A stretch of 64,000 nt of DNA from Verrucomicrobiia bacterium (GCA_947462875.1 CANHQJ010000018.1:1-64000), one strand, 5' to 3'. Positions 36,661 to 46,644 are shown, counted from the first letter of the stretch. Notes: generated by a model not told the origin, from the letters alone. Made by a program: numbers and translations.

Positions 36661-39068
36661 AATCGTTGGTGCGTTTGGTGGCGGTGTTTCTCGGGGTGTG
36701 GGCGATCCTATTCGGTCTGTCGCAGGTCATCCGCATCGCGCCCACGTGGCCGCTGTGGGCCCCTGCTCTGGCGTTTTCGTTAGGCTGGGAGCTGCTGGTT
36801 TTTCTCACCCGCTATGAGCGCGGTGCGGTGACTCAAACGCGCGCGCGCTGGATGCTGATCCTGCGCGGCACGGCACTGGTATTGCTGCTGTGGATGTTGA
36901 TCGAGCCAACGTGGGTGCGCAAGGTGACGCAGGAACGCCAGCGCCAGATCATGGTGATGGTGGATGATTCGGCATCGATGCATTTGCAGGATGATGGCGC
37001 CGCAGCGACGCGCACGGCGCTGGCGCAGCAGGCTCTCGCCGATGCGAAAATCATCGAGACGTTGGAGCAAAGCAGCAAGGTGCGGACGGTCCATTTCGCC
37101 CGCAGTGTGCGTGAGGGTGAAACGCGCATGCCGGATGGCTGGGCGGACGCGACGGACCTGGCCTCGGCGCTGGGTCACGCGCTCGAACAAATCCCGCCGG
37201 ATGAACTGGCCGGCGTGGTGCTGTTGAGCGATGGCCGCCACAACCGCCCCGATCGGGTGGAGGACATCGCGCGGCGTTTCGGCATCCTCGATGCGCCCGT
37301 GGGCATCGTCGGCATCGGCAGCGCCACGCCTCCGCGCGATGCGGCCATCGTTTCCGTGGATGCTCCGGAGGCCATCCACCTGGGCGACCGCATGCGTGTC
37401 AGCGCGAAGGTGAAATTCGATGGCTACAAGGGCCAGAAGGCGAAAGTTTTTCTGCGGCGAGGCGAAAAGACTCTCGAAGAGCGCGAGATCACCATCCCGC
37501 AGGATTACCACCGCGAGGATCTGCGTTTTGTGCATTTGCCGGAGGAAGGCGGCGTGGGGGAATACCGCATCGAGATCGCGAATCTGGGCAACGAGCGCTT
37601 CGCCGATAACAATCACTGGGACTTCGAAACCTCCATCACGGATGCGCGCACGAATGTTTTGTTAGTGGACAGCCATCCGCGCTGGGAGTTCCGCTACCTG
37701 CGCAATCTGTTTTACGGGCGCGACAAGTCGGTGCACTTGCAGTCGGTGCTGTTGCATCCGGATCAGATCGCGGGGCAGCAGGTGGTGCCGGTGGCGGCAT
37801 CGGCCTCGCGCCCCTTCGGTGAAGCGCAGGCAACGCAGCTGCCGACAAGCGAAGAGGAGTGGCGGAAGTTTGACGTGATCATTCTCGGCGACGTGGAGGC
37901 GGAAGCGCTCGATGCCGCGACGTGGAACATCATTTCCCGCTGCGTCAATGAGCGCGCGGCCCTGCTGGTGCTGATCGCCGGACCACGTGCCATGCCGCAT
38001 GCGCTGGTCGCGGAGGAGGCGCGCGCACTGGTACCGGCAGAGCTCGATTGGGGCGCGCGCGAGTATTTCACGGACCAGCAAAAATCCTTCCGCTGGCAGC
38101 TCACCGCCGAGGGACAGCGCCATCCCGTGACCCAGCAGAGCAACGGCGATCAGAGCCATGAGGAGCTGTGGGCGGGCTTCGCCGAGCTCTCGTGGCGTCA
38201 TCCGATCACCGGCATCAAGGCGGGTGCGGAAATTTTGCTCACACAGGCACCGGCGCGCAGTTCGGGCACCGTGACCGCCGCCGCGGATCTGAATCGCGCG
38301 CTCGCCGATCTCGCCAAACGCCGCCAGCAAGAGGTGGAATCGGCACTGCTGGTGACGCGTCAGACGGGCAAAGGAAAAGTCGCCCTGCTGCTGACCGATC
38401 GCACCTGGCGACTGCGCGAGGGAGCGGGCGATGTCTATCACCACCGCTTCTGGGGAAATCTCGTGCGTTGGGGCGCGGGACCGCAGTTGCGCGCGGGCGG
38501 CAAGCAGGCGCGCATGGGGACCGATCAGTTGACATACACGCCGGATGATCCGATCACCGTGACCACGCGTTTGCGCGATGCCGCGCTGGCTCCGGTGAGC
38601 CAGGCGACATTGCAAGCGGAAGTGCTGCAGGACGGCGTCGTGCTGCGCAGCGTGACCATGCGGGAATTGCCGGAATCGAACGGTCTCTATGAGGCGGCGC
38701 TGCCTTCGTTAGAGCAGGCCGGACGTTACGAAATCCGCGTGCAAGGGCCGCAAGTCGCGCAGGCCATGCTGGCCGAGGATGGCAAGGATTTGCAGACCAG
38801 CATCCGCGTGGTGGGATCGCGCGGACCGGTGGAGCTGGCAGATACAACTCTCCACCTGCCGCTCCTGGAAACCATCGCCAGCCTTTCCGGTGGCAAGGTC
38901 GTGCGCCCGGAAAACGCGGCGGACTTATTGCCCCTGTTTCTCCGCAACAAGGCGGAAAAGGAGGAGATTCGCGAAATTTCATTGTGGGATCAGTGGATGG
39001 TATTAGCATTGCTACTGATCGTTTTATCCGCCGAATGGGTGATCCGCCGCGGTGCCGGTCTACCCTAA
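36657..39068 (+). CDS. VWA-domain membrane protein with GATase-like region
   Basis: 803 residues from the ATG at 36657, which has the strongest ribosome binding site I saw (GGAGG at 36646-36650) and overlaps the previous stop by 4 bp; the ATG at 36639 lies ahead of that site. Two or three N-terminal helices (about 3-85) are followed by a VWA domain with MVMVDDSASMHLQ (about 98) and LAGVVLLSDGRHN. A class I glutamine-amidotransferase-like fold is seen around NVLLVDSHPRWEFRYLRNLF, and a C-terminal helix (about 778-797). It probably forms a complex with the BatA-like protein under MoxR control. Confidence 0.85.
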   Translation: MKSLVRLVAVFLGVWAILFGLSQVIRIAPTWPLWAPALAFSLGWELLVFLTRYERGAVTQTRARWMLILRGTALVLLLWMLIEPTWVRKVTQERQRQIMVMVDDSASMHLQDDGAAATRTALAQQALADAKIIETLEQSSKVRTVHFARSVREGETRMPDGWADATDLASALGHALEQIPPDELAGVVLLSDGRHNRPDRVEDIARRFGILDAPVGIVGIGSATPPRDAAIVSVDAPEAIHLGDRMRVSAKVKFDGYKGQKAKVFLRRGEKTLEEREITIPQDYHREDLRFVHLPEEGGVGEYRIEIANLGNERFADNNHWDFETSITDARTNVLLVDSHPRWEFRYLRNLFYGRDKSVHLQSVLLHPDQIAGQQVVPVAASASRPFGEAQATQLPTSEEEWRKFDVIILGDVEAEALDAATWNIISRCVNERAALLVLIAGPRAMPHALVAEEARALVPAELDWGAREYFTDQQKSFRWQLTAEGQRHPVTQQSNGDQSHEELWAGFAELSWRHPITGIKAGAEILLTQAPARSSGTVTAAADLNRALADLAKRRQQEVESALLVTRQTGKGKVALLLTDRTWRLREGAGDVYHHRFWGNLVRWGAGPQLRAGGKQARMGTDQLTYTPDDPITVTTRLRDAALAPVSQATLQAEVLQDGVVLRSVTMRELPESNGLYEAALPSLEQAGRYEIRVQGPQVAQAMLAEDGKDLQTSIRVVGSRGPVELADTTLHLPLLETIASLSGGKVVRPENAADLLPLFLRNKAEKEEIREISLWDQWMVLALLLIVLSAEWVIRRGAGLP

Positions 39069-39081
39069 CCGAATTTGTCTT

Positions 39082-42000
39082 ATGTCAGAAAAATCCTCAC
39101 CTTCTTCGATCGATCAATCACTCGCCGCCCTGCTGCGCCAGATCCGTCGCACGCAGGCCTGGCGCGCTTGCTGGATGCTGACGACCGTCGCACTCTGCGG
39201 ACTGCTCCTCATCATGGCGGTGGACTGGTTCCTGGCGCCGGTACCGACATGGGCGCGATGGGCGCTTTTCGGCACATGGCTCGTCGCCGTTTTACTGACG
39301 GCGAAACACGCGCTGTCACCCCTGATGCGAAAGATTTCCCCCGTGGCCTTGGCGCGGTGGCTGGAACTGCGTCATCCGGAAATGCAGGAACGCATCAGCA
39401 CGGCGCTGGAATTGCAGGGACAGGAGCGCGGTATTTCCGCGGGATTGTTAGAAGAACTGCGTCGCGCGGCGGAGATGGATGCGGAAAAAGTCGATGCGCG
39501 GATGGAGGTGAAGTCAGTGAGCAACCTGCGCCGCTGGGCGCGTCCCGCGCTGGCCTTGCTGGCGGTGTTCGCTTTGCTGCTCGCACTGTGGCCGCAGCAA
39601 TCGGTGCGACTGCTGGTGCGCGCGGTGGCTCCTTTTTCGAGCTATGGCAATGCCGGTGCCGCTTCGTTTGTGATCGCGCCAGGTGATATCGAATTGTTAG
39701 AGGGCGATGCGCTGCAAATCCGAGTGAACTATCAGGGCACAGCCCCCGCCGTTTCGCTCCGCACCAAATGGGAAAATGGCGTCAATGCCGAGGAAGCGCT
39801 CGCCCGGACCGGCGATGCGTATGTTTATCAGCTCGATCCCGTGACACGCAGTTTCCGCTACGCGGCGCTGGCAGGACGCGATGAGAGCGACTGGTTTGCC
39901 GTCACCGTCTGGCCGCGCCCGGCTCTGGTCGATGCGAAGTTGCGCGTGGAAGCGCCGGCCTATCTCGATCGCGAGCCGGTGATGGAACCGCTCGATGACC
40001 AGGTCACCGCCGTGTGCGGCACCACGTTTCATTTGCTGGCGAAAACCAATACCGCGATCGAATCAGCGCGTCTGGAGATCGGCGGAAAAAGTGTGGCGGA
40101 GGCCACCGTGACCGGCATTTCCGGCACCAGCCAGATCGACTTGCCCTGGCAGCTCGAAGAGCCGGGCCTGGTCGAAGCGAAAGTGATACTGCGCCATCGT
40201 CTCGGTCACGACATCGAAGCGCACGCGTTTGCCATCGAATTGTTAGAGGACCAGGCGCCGCAAGTCGTCTTGCTCAGCCCCATCCAGAAGGAACTGCGCT
40301 TGCGCGCGGATGAGCAACTGGAACTGCGCTATGATGTCGTGGAAGATCATGCCCTGTCGCGAGTCGCAGTGGAACTCAACGACAACGGCAACCGCAGCAT
40401 CGCGCTCGGACAAAACCTGCCCTATCGCGTGGAGGGCAGCCGACCACAGCGCTTTCGCGGCAGCAGCATGCTATCGATCGGCGATCTGATGACGCGCATG
40501 GGGAATAAACGCGATTTCCGCATCCGCCTCAAAGCACAGGACGGCAAGCCCGCCGAGCGCTCGGGTCCGGGCATCGGCTACTCCGAGTGGCTGCGCATCC
40601 GCATCGATGAAAATGCCGAGTCGCTCGTGCGCCAGGAACTGCGCGAGCAACACGAGGGCGCGATGAAGGAGATCGACAAAACCATCCAGGAAGTGCGCGA
40701 GGCCCGCCAGCGCATGGACCAGCACAAGGAACAGGTGAAGAAAGGAGAACTTACCCCGCAGGCCGAAAAGAACCTGCAAGAGGCGGCGGAGAAACTGGCG
40801 GGCGCGCAGGAAAAAAGCAATGAGCTCGCGAAAAAAATGGAGGAGAGCGTCCACGCGCCTCTGGCGAATGATGTGAAACAGGCTGCGGAAAAAATGCAAC
40901 AAAGCCGCGAGAATATGGAGAACGCGCCTTTGCAGGATGAGTCCGCCCAGCGCGAGGACAAAATGCAGCAAGCCCGCGACCAAGCCGAGGAATCGATCCG
41001 CCAGCTCGAGCAGGTGAAGCAGGAGATGCAAAAACAGAATCAAAAAATCCAGGATCTCGCCCGCCTGCAAGAGCTCGCGCAAAAGCAACAGGAAGTCGCA
41101 CGACAAGCACAACAAAACACGGAGAAACAAGATCCGGCGGAGCAGAAGGAATGGCAGGAACAGCAGGAGCAAGTGGCGCAACAACTTCGCCAGGAACTGC
41201 AGCAACAACCACAGGCACTGGCGGAGGCCCTGAAACAACAGGCAGAACAGGCCCAGCAACTCGCCGAACAGGCGAAGGACATCGCACAGGCCCAGGAGGA
41301 ATTGCAGCAACAAGCGCAACAAGCGGCGCAGGATCAGGCGAACAAAGAACCCGGCGCCGAGGAAACGCAGCAGGCGATCCAACAAGCGCTCGCAAAGGAG
41401 CAAGCGGAGATCGCCGCCGAGACGCAGGAACAGTTGGAGCAAGCGCGCGAGCAACGCAATGAACTCGCCGACCAACTCCCCGCCGCGAGCAACGCCACGG
41501 AAAAAGCCAAGGAGCAACTCGCCGCAGAATCTCCCAACGATGCCGCCGAAGCCACCGCCGAAGCACAAAAGGCGTTGGAAAAAGCCACCGCGCAGGCCGA
41601 GGCCGCCGCCAAGGAAAGTGCCGAGGCCGCCGAAGCCGCTGCCAACGAACAAGCGCAGGCACAAGGCGAAGGAGCGGAACCCGCCGATGCCGCCGCGCAG
41701 GAACAGGCCGCCAACGAACTCGCCAACGCCGCCGAGGCGCTGGAGCAATTGGCCGAGCGCCAGGAAATGGTCGCCGAGGCCGCGCAAGCGCTTGCCGAGG
41801 GCGACACCGGCAAGGCGCTGGAGCAGTTGCAGCAGGCCCAGGCCCAACGCGCCCAGGAACTCGCCGAGGCCATCGCCGCCGCACCTCAGGCGCAGCCCTC
41901 CGGCCCCATGCAACAAGCGGAGCAAAACAGCCAGCAAGGCAGTCAACAAGCCCAGCAGGCCGCCCAACAGGCGCAGCAAGGCCAGCAACAACAAGCCGCA

Positions 42001-42570
42001 CAGCAGCACGCGCAGGCGCAACAGAATTTCGCCCAAAGCGCCGCCGCCCTGGAACAAGCCGCTCAACAAATGTCCGCCGCCGCCGCGCAGGCCGCCCAAC
42101 AACCGACCCCCGCCTCGCAGGCACAGGCATCGCCGCAAGACCTTGCACAGGCGTTTTCCCAGGCCGCGCAGGCGAGTCAAAACGCCTCACCGCAGCAGGC
42201 CGCGCAGCAATCACAGCAAGCCTCGCAAGCGCTGCAACAAGCCGCGCAATCGGCCAAGGCCAAGATGCAAGGCCAAAACCCCACCTCACCACGCCCGGGC
42301 ACCCCACAGCCACAGACCGCCCAACAACCCGGCGAATCCCCACAACAACCCGGCACCACTGCCGGCGCAAACGAGCACCCGCCCGAACCGGATCCCGTCC
42401 TGCCACCGGAGCTCGCCAAGCTCGGCATCAGCGCCGCGGATTGGGAAAAAATCCAGAACAGCCTGCGCTCGGATGTGGGCAGCGGCGGCGCGCAAGCCAT
42501 TCCCGAAGAATACCGCGAACTGGTGAAAGGTTATTTCCAGAGCATGTCGCAAAATCCCTCCAAAAAATAA
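39082..42570 (+). CDS. Large membrane protein with Gln/Ala-rich coiled coil (DUF4175-like)
   Basis: 1162 residues from the ATG at 39082. Membrane helices lie at about 28-47, 50-70 and 155-172, followed by beta-rich domains to about residue 510. From about 515 to 1110 runs an extremely Gln/Ala/Glu-rich helical region that should form a long coiled coil; its last third is nearly pure Q and A with proline-rich patches. The C-terminal 45 residues are globular (LPPELAKLGISAADWEKIQN). In PVC bacteria such proteins follow MoxR-VWA genes. It could be a periplasm-spanning scaffold; this is inference. Confidence 0.85.
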   Translation: MSEKSSPSSIDQSLAALLRQIRRTQAWRACWMLTTVALCGLLLIMAVDWFLAPVPTWARWALFGTWLVAVLLTAKHALSPLMRKISPVALARWLELRHPEMQERISTALELQGQERGISAGLLEELRRAAEMDAEKVDARMEVKSVSNLRRWARPALALLAVFALLLALWPQQSVRLLVRAVAPFSSYGNAGAASFVIAPGDIELLEGDALQIRVNYQGTAPAVSLRTKWENGVNAEEALARTGDAYVYQLDPVTRSFRYAALAGRDESDWFAVTVWPRPALVDAKLRVEAPAYLDREPVMEPLDDQVTAVCGTTFHLLAKTNTAIESARLEIGGKSVAEATVTGISGTSQIDLPWQLEEPGLVEAKVILRHRLGHDIEAHAFAIELLEDQAPQVVLLSPIQKELRLRADEQLELRYDVVEDHALSRVAVELNDNGNRSIALGQNLPYRVEGSRPQRFRGSSMLSIGDLMTRMGNKRDFRIRLKAQDGKPAERSGPGIGYSEWLRIRIDENAESLVRQELREQHEGAMKEIDKTIQEVREARQRMDQHKEQVKKGELTPQAEKNLQEAAEKLAGAQEKSNELAKKMEESVHAPLANDVKQAAEKMQQSRENMENAPLQDESAQREDKMQQARDQAEESIRQLEQVKQEMQKQNQKIQDLARLQELAQKQQEVARQAQQNTEKQDPAEQKEWQEQQEQVAQQLRQELQQQPQALAEALKQQAEQAQQLAEQAKDIAQAQEELQQQAQQAAQDQANKEPGAEETQQAIQQALAKEQAEIAAETQEQLEQAREQRNELADQLPAASNATEKAKEQLAAESPNDAAEATAEAQKALEKATAQAEAAAKESAEAAEAAANEQAQAQGEGAEPADAAAQEQAANELANAAEALEQLAERQEMVAEAAQALAEGDTGKALEQLQQAQAQRAQELAEAIAAAPQAQPSGPMQQAEQNSQQGSQQAQQAAQQAQQGQQQQAAQQHAQAQQNFAQSAAALEQAAQQMSAAAAQAAQQPTPASQAQASPQDLAQAFSQAAQASQNASPQQAAQQSQQASQALQQAAQSAKAKMQGQNPTSPRPGTPQPQTAQQPGESPQQPGTTAGANEHPPEPDPVLPPELAKLGISAADWEKIQNSLRSDVGSGGAQAIPEEYRELVKGYFQSMSQNPSKK

Positions 42571-42571
42571 C

Positions 42572-43630
42572 ATGAAGCGTCTTTTTCTTGCCATCGCCAC
42601 CATGCTGTTCCTGCCCCTCGCCAGTGCCGAGGAGGGACTGGATCCCATTTTCGCGAAGTGGCGCGATCGCGTCGATCCCTCCGTCGAAAAAGCCCTCGCC
42701 TATCTCGCCCGCGTGCAGAAAGCCGATGGCTCGTTTCCGGAAAATTTCGGCGAATCCACCGGCATCCCCGCGTTGGTCGGCATGACGTTTCTCTCGAAAG
42801 GCCACCTGCCCACCGAGGGCCCCTACACCGAAACGATCAACAAGTGCATCGATTTCATCCTCGCCAATCAGCGCGAGGACGGGCTGTTCGAAAAAGGCCA
42901 CGCCGGCAGCGGCCCGATGTATGCGCACAACATCGCCACCTTGTTTCTCTCGGAGGTCAGCGGCATGGTCGAGCCCGGGCGTCAGAAAAAAATCAACGTC
43001 GCCCTGCCCAAGGCGCTGCATCTCATCCTGCGCGCCCAGGCCGTGAAAAAGGATGAACGCAACCGCGGCGGCTGGCGCTACCATCCGGGATCGAACGATA
43101 GCGATACCTCATGCAGCGGCTGGGCATTGATGGCGCTGCGCTCCGCCAAGCTCAATGGCGCCGCTGTGCCGGATGAAGCGATCCAAAACGCCGTGAACTA
43201 CCTCAAACGCCACCAACACAAAACCAAAGGCAGCTTCGGCTATACCGATTACGAAGACCACGCCCGCTCGCTCACGGGCATGGGCCTGCTGTGTCTGGAA
43301 TTGTGCGGGCAGCACGGCAAACCGGAAACCATCGCGGCGGCCGACTATGTGATGAAAACCTACCGCGATCTCCCGGGTGACCAATTCGAATTTTACGGCA
43401 ACTACTACAACGCCCAAGGCACCTTCCAAATCGGCGGGCGTTACTGGAGCGAATACGCCGAATGGATGTACGACACCTATCTGAAAAAACAAAACGACGA
43501 CGGCTCCTGGAACAGCAATGAAGCCGGCCGCGTCTATGGCACCTCGATCATGGTCCTGGCCTTCACCGTCCCCTACCGCCAACTCCCCATCTACCAACGC
43601 GACGAAACCGTGGCGGAAGAGGGGGAGTGA
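42572..43630 (+). CDS. Secreted terpene-cyclase/prenyltransferase-fold repeat protein
   Basis: 352 residues, signal peptide 1-19. It has repeated alpha/alpha-toroid units marked by Q-DGSF/GLF/GSW patterns (KADGSFPENFG, REDGLFEKGH, NDDGSWNSNE) and GGWRYHPGSNDSDTSCSGWA. The fold is that of squalene cyclases and prenyltransferases, but I see no DxDD or QW-rich catalytic set typical of cyclases, so it may be a binding protein. It starts 1 bp after the coiled-coil gene and closes the MoxR operon. Confidence 0.85.
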   Translation: MKRLFLAIATMLFLPLASAEEGLDPIFAKWRDRVDPSVEKALAYLARVQKADGSFPENFGESTGIPALVGMTFLSKGHLPTEGPYTETINKCIDFILANQREDGLFEKGHAGSGPMYAHNIATLFLSEVSGMVEPGRQKKINVALPKALHLILRAQAVKKDERNRGGWRYHPGSNDSDTSCSGWALMALRSAKLNGAAVPDEAIQNAVNYLKRHQHKTKGSFGYTDYEDHARSLTGMGLLCLELCGQHGKPETIAAADYVMKTYRDLPGDQFEFYGNYYNAQGTFQIGGRYWSEYAEWMYDTYLKKQNDDGSWNSNEAGRVYGTSIMVLAFTVPYRQLPIYQRDETVAEEGE

Positions 43631-43837
43631 GGCATAGATCTCTGCGCTCGTTATCGAATCACATCGTGCGTCAAAAACGACATCCCAAAAACAGAGGACT
43701 ATTACCATTCACAATTTCAATCGTGAGAAAATGCCAATCCTCATGACGTCGCGGCCCAACGGGACGCTTTATGATGCACCAACCGTTACCGGGAATTTGT
43801 GTTTGGACTTCCTGCCATTTGATAACAAGGCAGCGAT

Positions 43838-45355
43838 CTATTGGTCTGGGTCGATTTTCCAGTCCTTGCGGTCTTCGAGAATTTTTCTGCATTCGCGCGG
43901 GATGCTCATCGATCCCATAATGGATTTGACAGAAGGAGCGGCGAGAACTGCTGTGCAAACGGCTTTCTGTTGTTCGAGGTTGTCTGTGTTTTCCAGAAGG
44001 AGTGAGATATCAAGAGTGTGGACATCGGGCATTTTGGGTAGCACCTTGATCCAGAAATCGTGGTTCAAGGAGTTGGAACGGGAACCAGGAGCGTAAGTGA
44101 TTTTGTGGGTCTTTTTGTCGAATACGATATTTTGATTGATAAGGCTAAATGACCGTTCGAATCCATTGTTGGTCAAGGTTTTCATTGTGGCCAGATATTG
44201 GAAGGCAGCGCGATCTTCGGGTGATACATCCGTTTTCAATACCTGCCAGCCGATCGCAGGCATAAGGGTGAGGGTTTTGCGGTCTTGGGAGATGCCCAGG
44301 AAGCCGGCTCGGACCACCATGGGGACTTGCTCGCCGCTGATGTCCCAGGTGAAATCAATTTGTTGACAGCCTGAGGGTTTTTCGTCTTTCGATCGCAGGG
44401 CAAGAGGGAGGTTGAGTGCTCCGAGCGTCGTTCTCGTGAGTGGGGCTCCTGACCATTGGAAATCGTGCTTGAGAACCACATCTAACATCTTTTCATTCTC
44501 TTCAATGAAGAAGAGGTTGATCCAGCCACTGATGTAACTACTGCCGCTTTCGGCAGAAAATTTGTAAAAACTGCGCCAGAAGGCGGCATCTGGTTTGTTG
44601 TTAGAGGCATTGATGAATTCATCCAGAACGGGGAGAAGGGCATCGATTCGGCGTTTGAGACCGAGCTTGCGGAGGTGTTCGACATTGTCGTGAATCCATT
44701 GCCAATCCGAGGGAGTGCCATGTAGCTCGAAGCGGGGAATGCCGCAGAGAGTGCTGACGCGGAATTCATAGAAAGGAGATGCGGCAGCAAGGAGCGTAAG
44801 TCGGCGCGTGGCGATTTGGGAGGGAGTGCTGGAAGAGAAAGGCCGGGAGAATTTGGCAACGGGCGAGTCCGGGGTGTTGGCGATGATCATGGTTTCGAAT
44901 TCCGCGAAGACAGAGGGCCAGTTGTTCTGCGAACTACCCGGAACGAAGTCGTCTCGGCGCACACTGAGGGTTCGTTTGCCGAACTCGTGGTTGGCGAAGA
45001 ATTCGCGGTAGGTTTCGGGTTGTTTGATGACTTCCGCGGCAGCCATTTGGGTGAGGAGCAGCCAGACCATGTCCGGGCTGATGGCGAGCGGGCGGTGATC
45101 GGCGAAAGCGAGATGGGCGGCCCGCAGGAAGGGATGGTGTTGCGAAGGTGTGGAGAGCCAATCTTGATCCGGGGCGGGAGAATGGGCCTCAAGGATATCG
45201 GTGAGGGGTTTGGCGAGAATTTGATGGGCGGGAACTGTGGGGAGGAGCTTTGTTGCGAGAGGCTCATCGCAGACGGTGAAGACGATTGGTTTGTCAACTG
45301 GCTCTGCAAAGAGAGAGCCGAGCAAAGGGAGAATCAACAGGATTTTGGTTTTCAT
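43838..45355 (-). CDS. Secreted DUF4419 protein
   Basis: 505 residues with a signal peptide (about 1-17). The DUF4419 pattern is clear: HPFLRAAHLAFADHRPLAIS followed by PDMVWLLLTQMAA, WINLFFIEEN and the C-terminal GWQVLK segment. The family is scattered in bacteria and fungi and has no known activity. Base composition is visibly lower in GC than the adjoining MoxR operon, which suggests recent acquisition. The 207 bp between it and that operon (43631-43837) hold a minus-strand frame continuing past the stop region that I cannot support as a gene. Confidence 0.85.
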   Translation of the reverse strand: MKTKILLILPLLGSLFAEPVDKPIVFTVCDEPLATKLLPTVPAHQILAKPLTDILEAHSPAPDQDWLSTPSQHHPFLRAAHLAFADHRPLAISPDMVWLLLTQMAAAEVIKQPETYREFFANHEFGKRTLSVRRDDFVPGSSQNNWPSVFAEFETMIIANTPDSPVAKFSRPFSSSTPSQIATRRLTLLAAASPFYEFRVSTLCGIPRFELHGTPSDWQWIHDNVEHLRKLGLKRRIDALLPVLDEFINASNNKPDAAFWRSFYKFSAESGSSYISGWINLFFIEENEKMLDVVLKHDFQWSGAPLTRTTLGALNLPLALRSKDEKPSGCQQIDFTWDISGEQVPMVVRAGFLGISQDRKTLTLMPAIGWQVLKTDVSPEDRAAFQYLATMKTLTNNGFERSFSLINQNIVFDKKTHKITYAPGSRSNSLNHDFWIKVLPKMPDVHTLDISLLLENTDNLEQQKAVCTAVLAAPSVKSIMGSMSIPRECRKILEDRKDWKIDPDQ

Positions 45356-45482
45356 GGTAGTGGGTAAGATGCTCTTTGCGATTTCATTGATCTAGTAACG
45401 GTAAATCTCCGGGAAAATTAGGCAACTCCTATCAGAAAAATCTCATTACTAAGATTTTTTCCGCGCAATCGTTTACTCTGGT

Positions 45483-45881
45483 ATGAATCTTTTGCCATGG
45501 ACGCTGGGCAGCATCGGGTGTGCCCTGATTTTGTCGCTTGTAGGCATCCTGCCGGCATCGCGATCCGTCTCCAATCGTCACGGGCGGCCAGTCGATTTGG
45601 CGGTCATGTCATATGGAAAAAAAATTTCCGTCGAGCAATGGATGTGTGTCGTTACGGTGGATCATCAGAGGCGTTGGTTCATCGATGGCCATGAAATCAC
45701 GACTCGCGAGATGCTTCATGCGCACCTCACCGATGCTCGCAAAAAACAGCATGCGCAATTCAAATATGCCTATATCAGATGCCGGATTGATCAGCGATGC
45801 CCCGCGCGTGATTTTCTGGATTTGTATGCCGCGGCAGGGGATTCTGGCTTTGATCGGATTGTCATCGCTGGTGTGTTGTGA
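45483..45881 (+). CDS. Orphan ExbD/TolR-like protein
   Basis: 132 residues. One N-terminal helix (about 5-24) precedes a periplasmic domain whose strand pattern (VTVDHQRRWFIDGHEITTRE, then a helix, then AYIRCRIDQRCPARDFLDLY and GFDRIVIAG) resembles ExbD/TolR. No ExbB or TolQ partner lies nearby, and the usual transmembrane Asp is not obvious. It overlaps the 3' end of panB by 20 bp, tail to tail. Low-GC composition matches the adjacent DUF4419 gene. Confidence 0.6.
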   Translation: MNLLPWTLGSIGCALILSLVGILPASRSVSNRHGRPVDLAVMSYGKKISVEQWMCVVTVDHQRRWFIDGHEITTREMLHAHLTDARKKQHAQFKYAYIRCRIDQRCPARDFLDLYAAAGDSGFDRIVIAGVL

Positions 45882-46644
45882 TACCCCGCACCCGTTGCTG
45901 ATAGGCGCGCGCGGCATTCATGATGTGTGTGGCCAGGTCCGCTTCGGGTTTGGCAAAGGGCGGGACGAACCAGGGATAGGAGCCTAACAGGTCGGTGATC
46001 ACCGCCACTTCGCCATCGCAGGTGGTTTCGCCACAACCGATGCCAATCGTGGGGATGCGGATCGCGCTCGTTACCTGCGCGGCCACCTGCGGCACGATCG
46101 ACTCTAACACAAGGGCGCAGGCACCGGCCAGTTCCAGTGCGCGCGCATCATCTAACAGTTTTTGTGCGGCCGCGGGGGTTTTGCCTTTTTTCCGGTAGCC
46201 GCCTTCCTCGATGACGTGTTGCGGCAGCATGCCGATGTGGCCGATCACCTCGATGCCGGCATCGCACAGGGCCCGCACGGTGTCTGCCATGTCACTGCCG
46301 CCTTCCAGTTTCACCGCATCCGCACCCGCGCCGATCAATTGACGCGCGGACTCGATCGCTTGCGCCGGCGTATCATAGCTGTGAATCGGCAGGTCGCCCA
46401 GCACCAGCGCCTGTGGTTTGGCACGGGCCACCGCTGCGGTGTGATGCAGCATGTGCGCGAGCGTGACGTGAGTGGTATCCGGAAAACCCAGCACCACCAT
46501 GCCCAGCGAGTCTCCCACCAGCAAGACGTCGATCCCCGCCTCGTCGAGAAGACGAGCCGTCGGGTAATCATACGCCGTCAAGGCGCTGATCCGATGTTTC
46601 CCCTTGCTATCGCGCAGTCGCTGCGCTTTCCCTGCGGAAGTCAT
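45862..46644 (-). CDS. panB: 3-methyl-2-oxobutanoate hydroxymethyltransferase (pantothenate synthesis)
   Basis: 260 residues. The enzyme adds a hydroxymethyl group from methylene-THF to alpha-ketoisovalerate to make ketopantoate. ALTAYDYPTARLLDEAGIDV, LLVGDSLGMVVLGFPDT, AVKLEGG, GHIGMLPQ and the GIGCG segment are standard PanB motifs. The metal ligand Asp is in VGDS. panC and panD are not adjacent. Divergent from recQ. Confidence 0.95.
   Translation of the reverse strand: MTSAGKAQRLRDSKGKHRISALTAYDYPTARLLDEAGIDVLLVGDSLGMVVLGFPDTTHVTLAHMLHHTAAVARAKPQALVLGDLPIHSYDTPAQAIESARQLIGAGADAVKLEGGSDMADTVRALCDAGIEVIGHIGMLPQHVIEEGGYRKKGKTPAAAQKLLDDARALELAGACALVLESIVPQVAAQVTSAIRIPTIGIGCGETTCDGEVAVITDLLGSYPWFVPPFAKPEADLATHIMNAARAYQQRVRGITTHQR

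Noticed and set aside
40471-42180. 569-codon minus-strand Leu/Arg/Gly-rich frame
   Set aside because: It is the complement of the Gln/Ala coiled-coil region; CAG/GCC codons read as CTG/GGC on the other strand.
43671-43958. 95-residue minus-strand frame with protein-like stretches
   Set aside because: It overlaps the 3' end of the DUF4419 gene in another frame; no start signal or family. A gene relic is possible but not supported.
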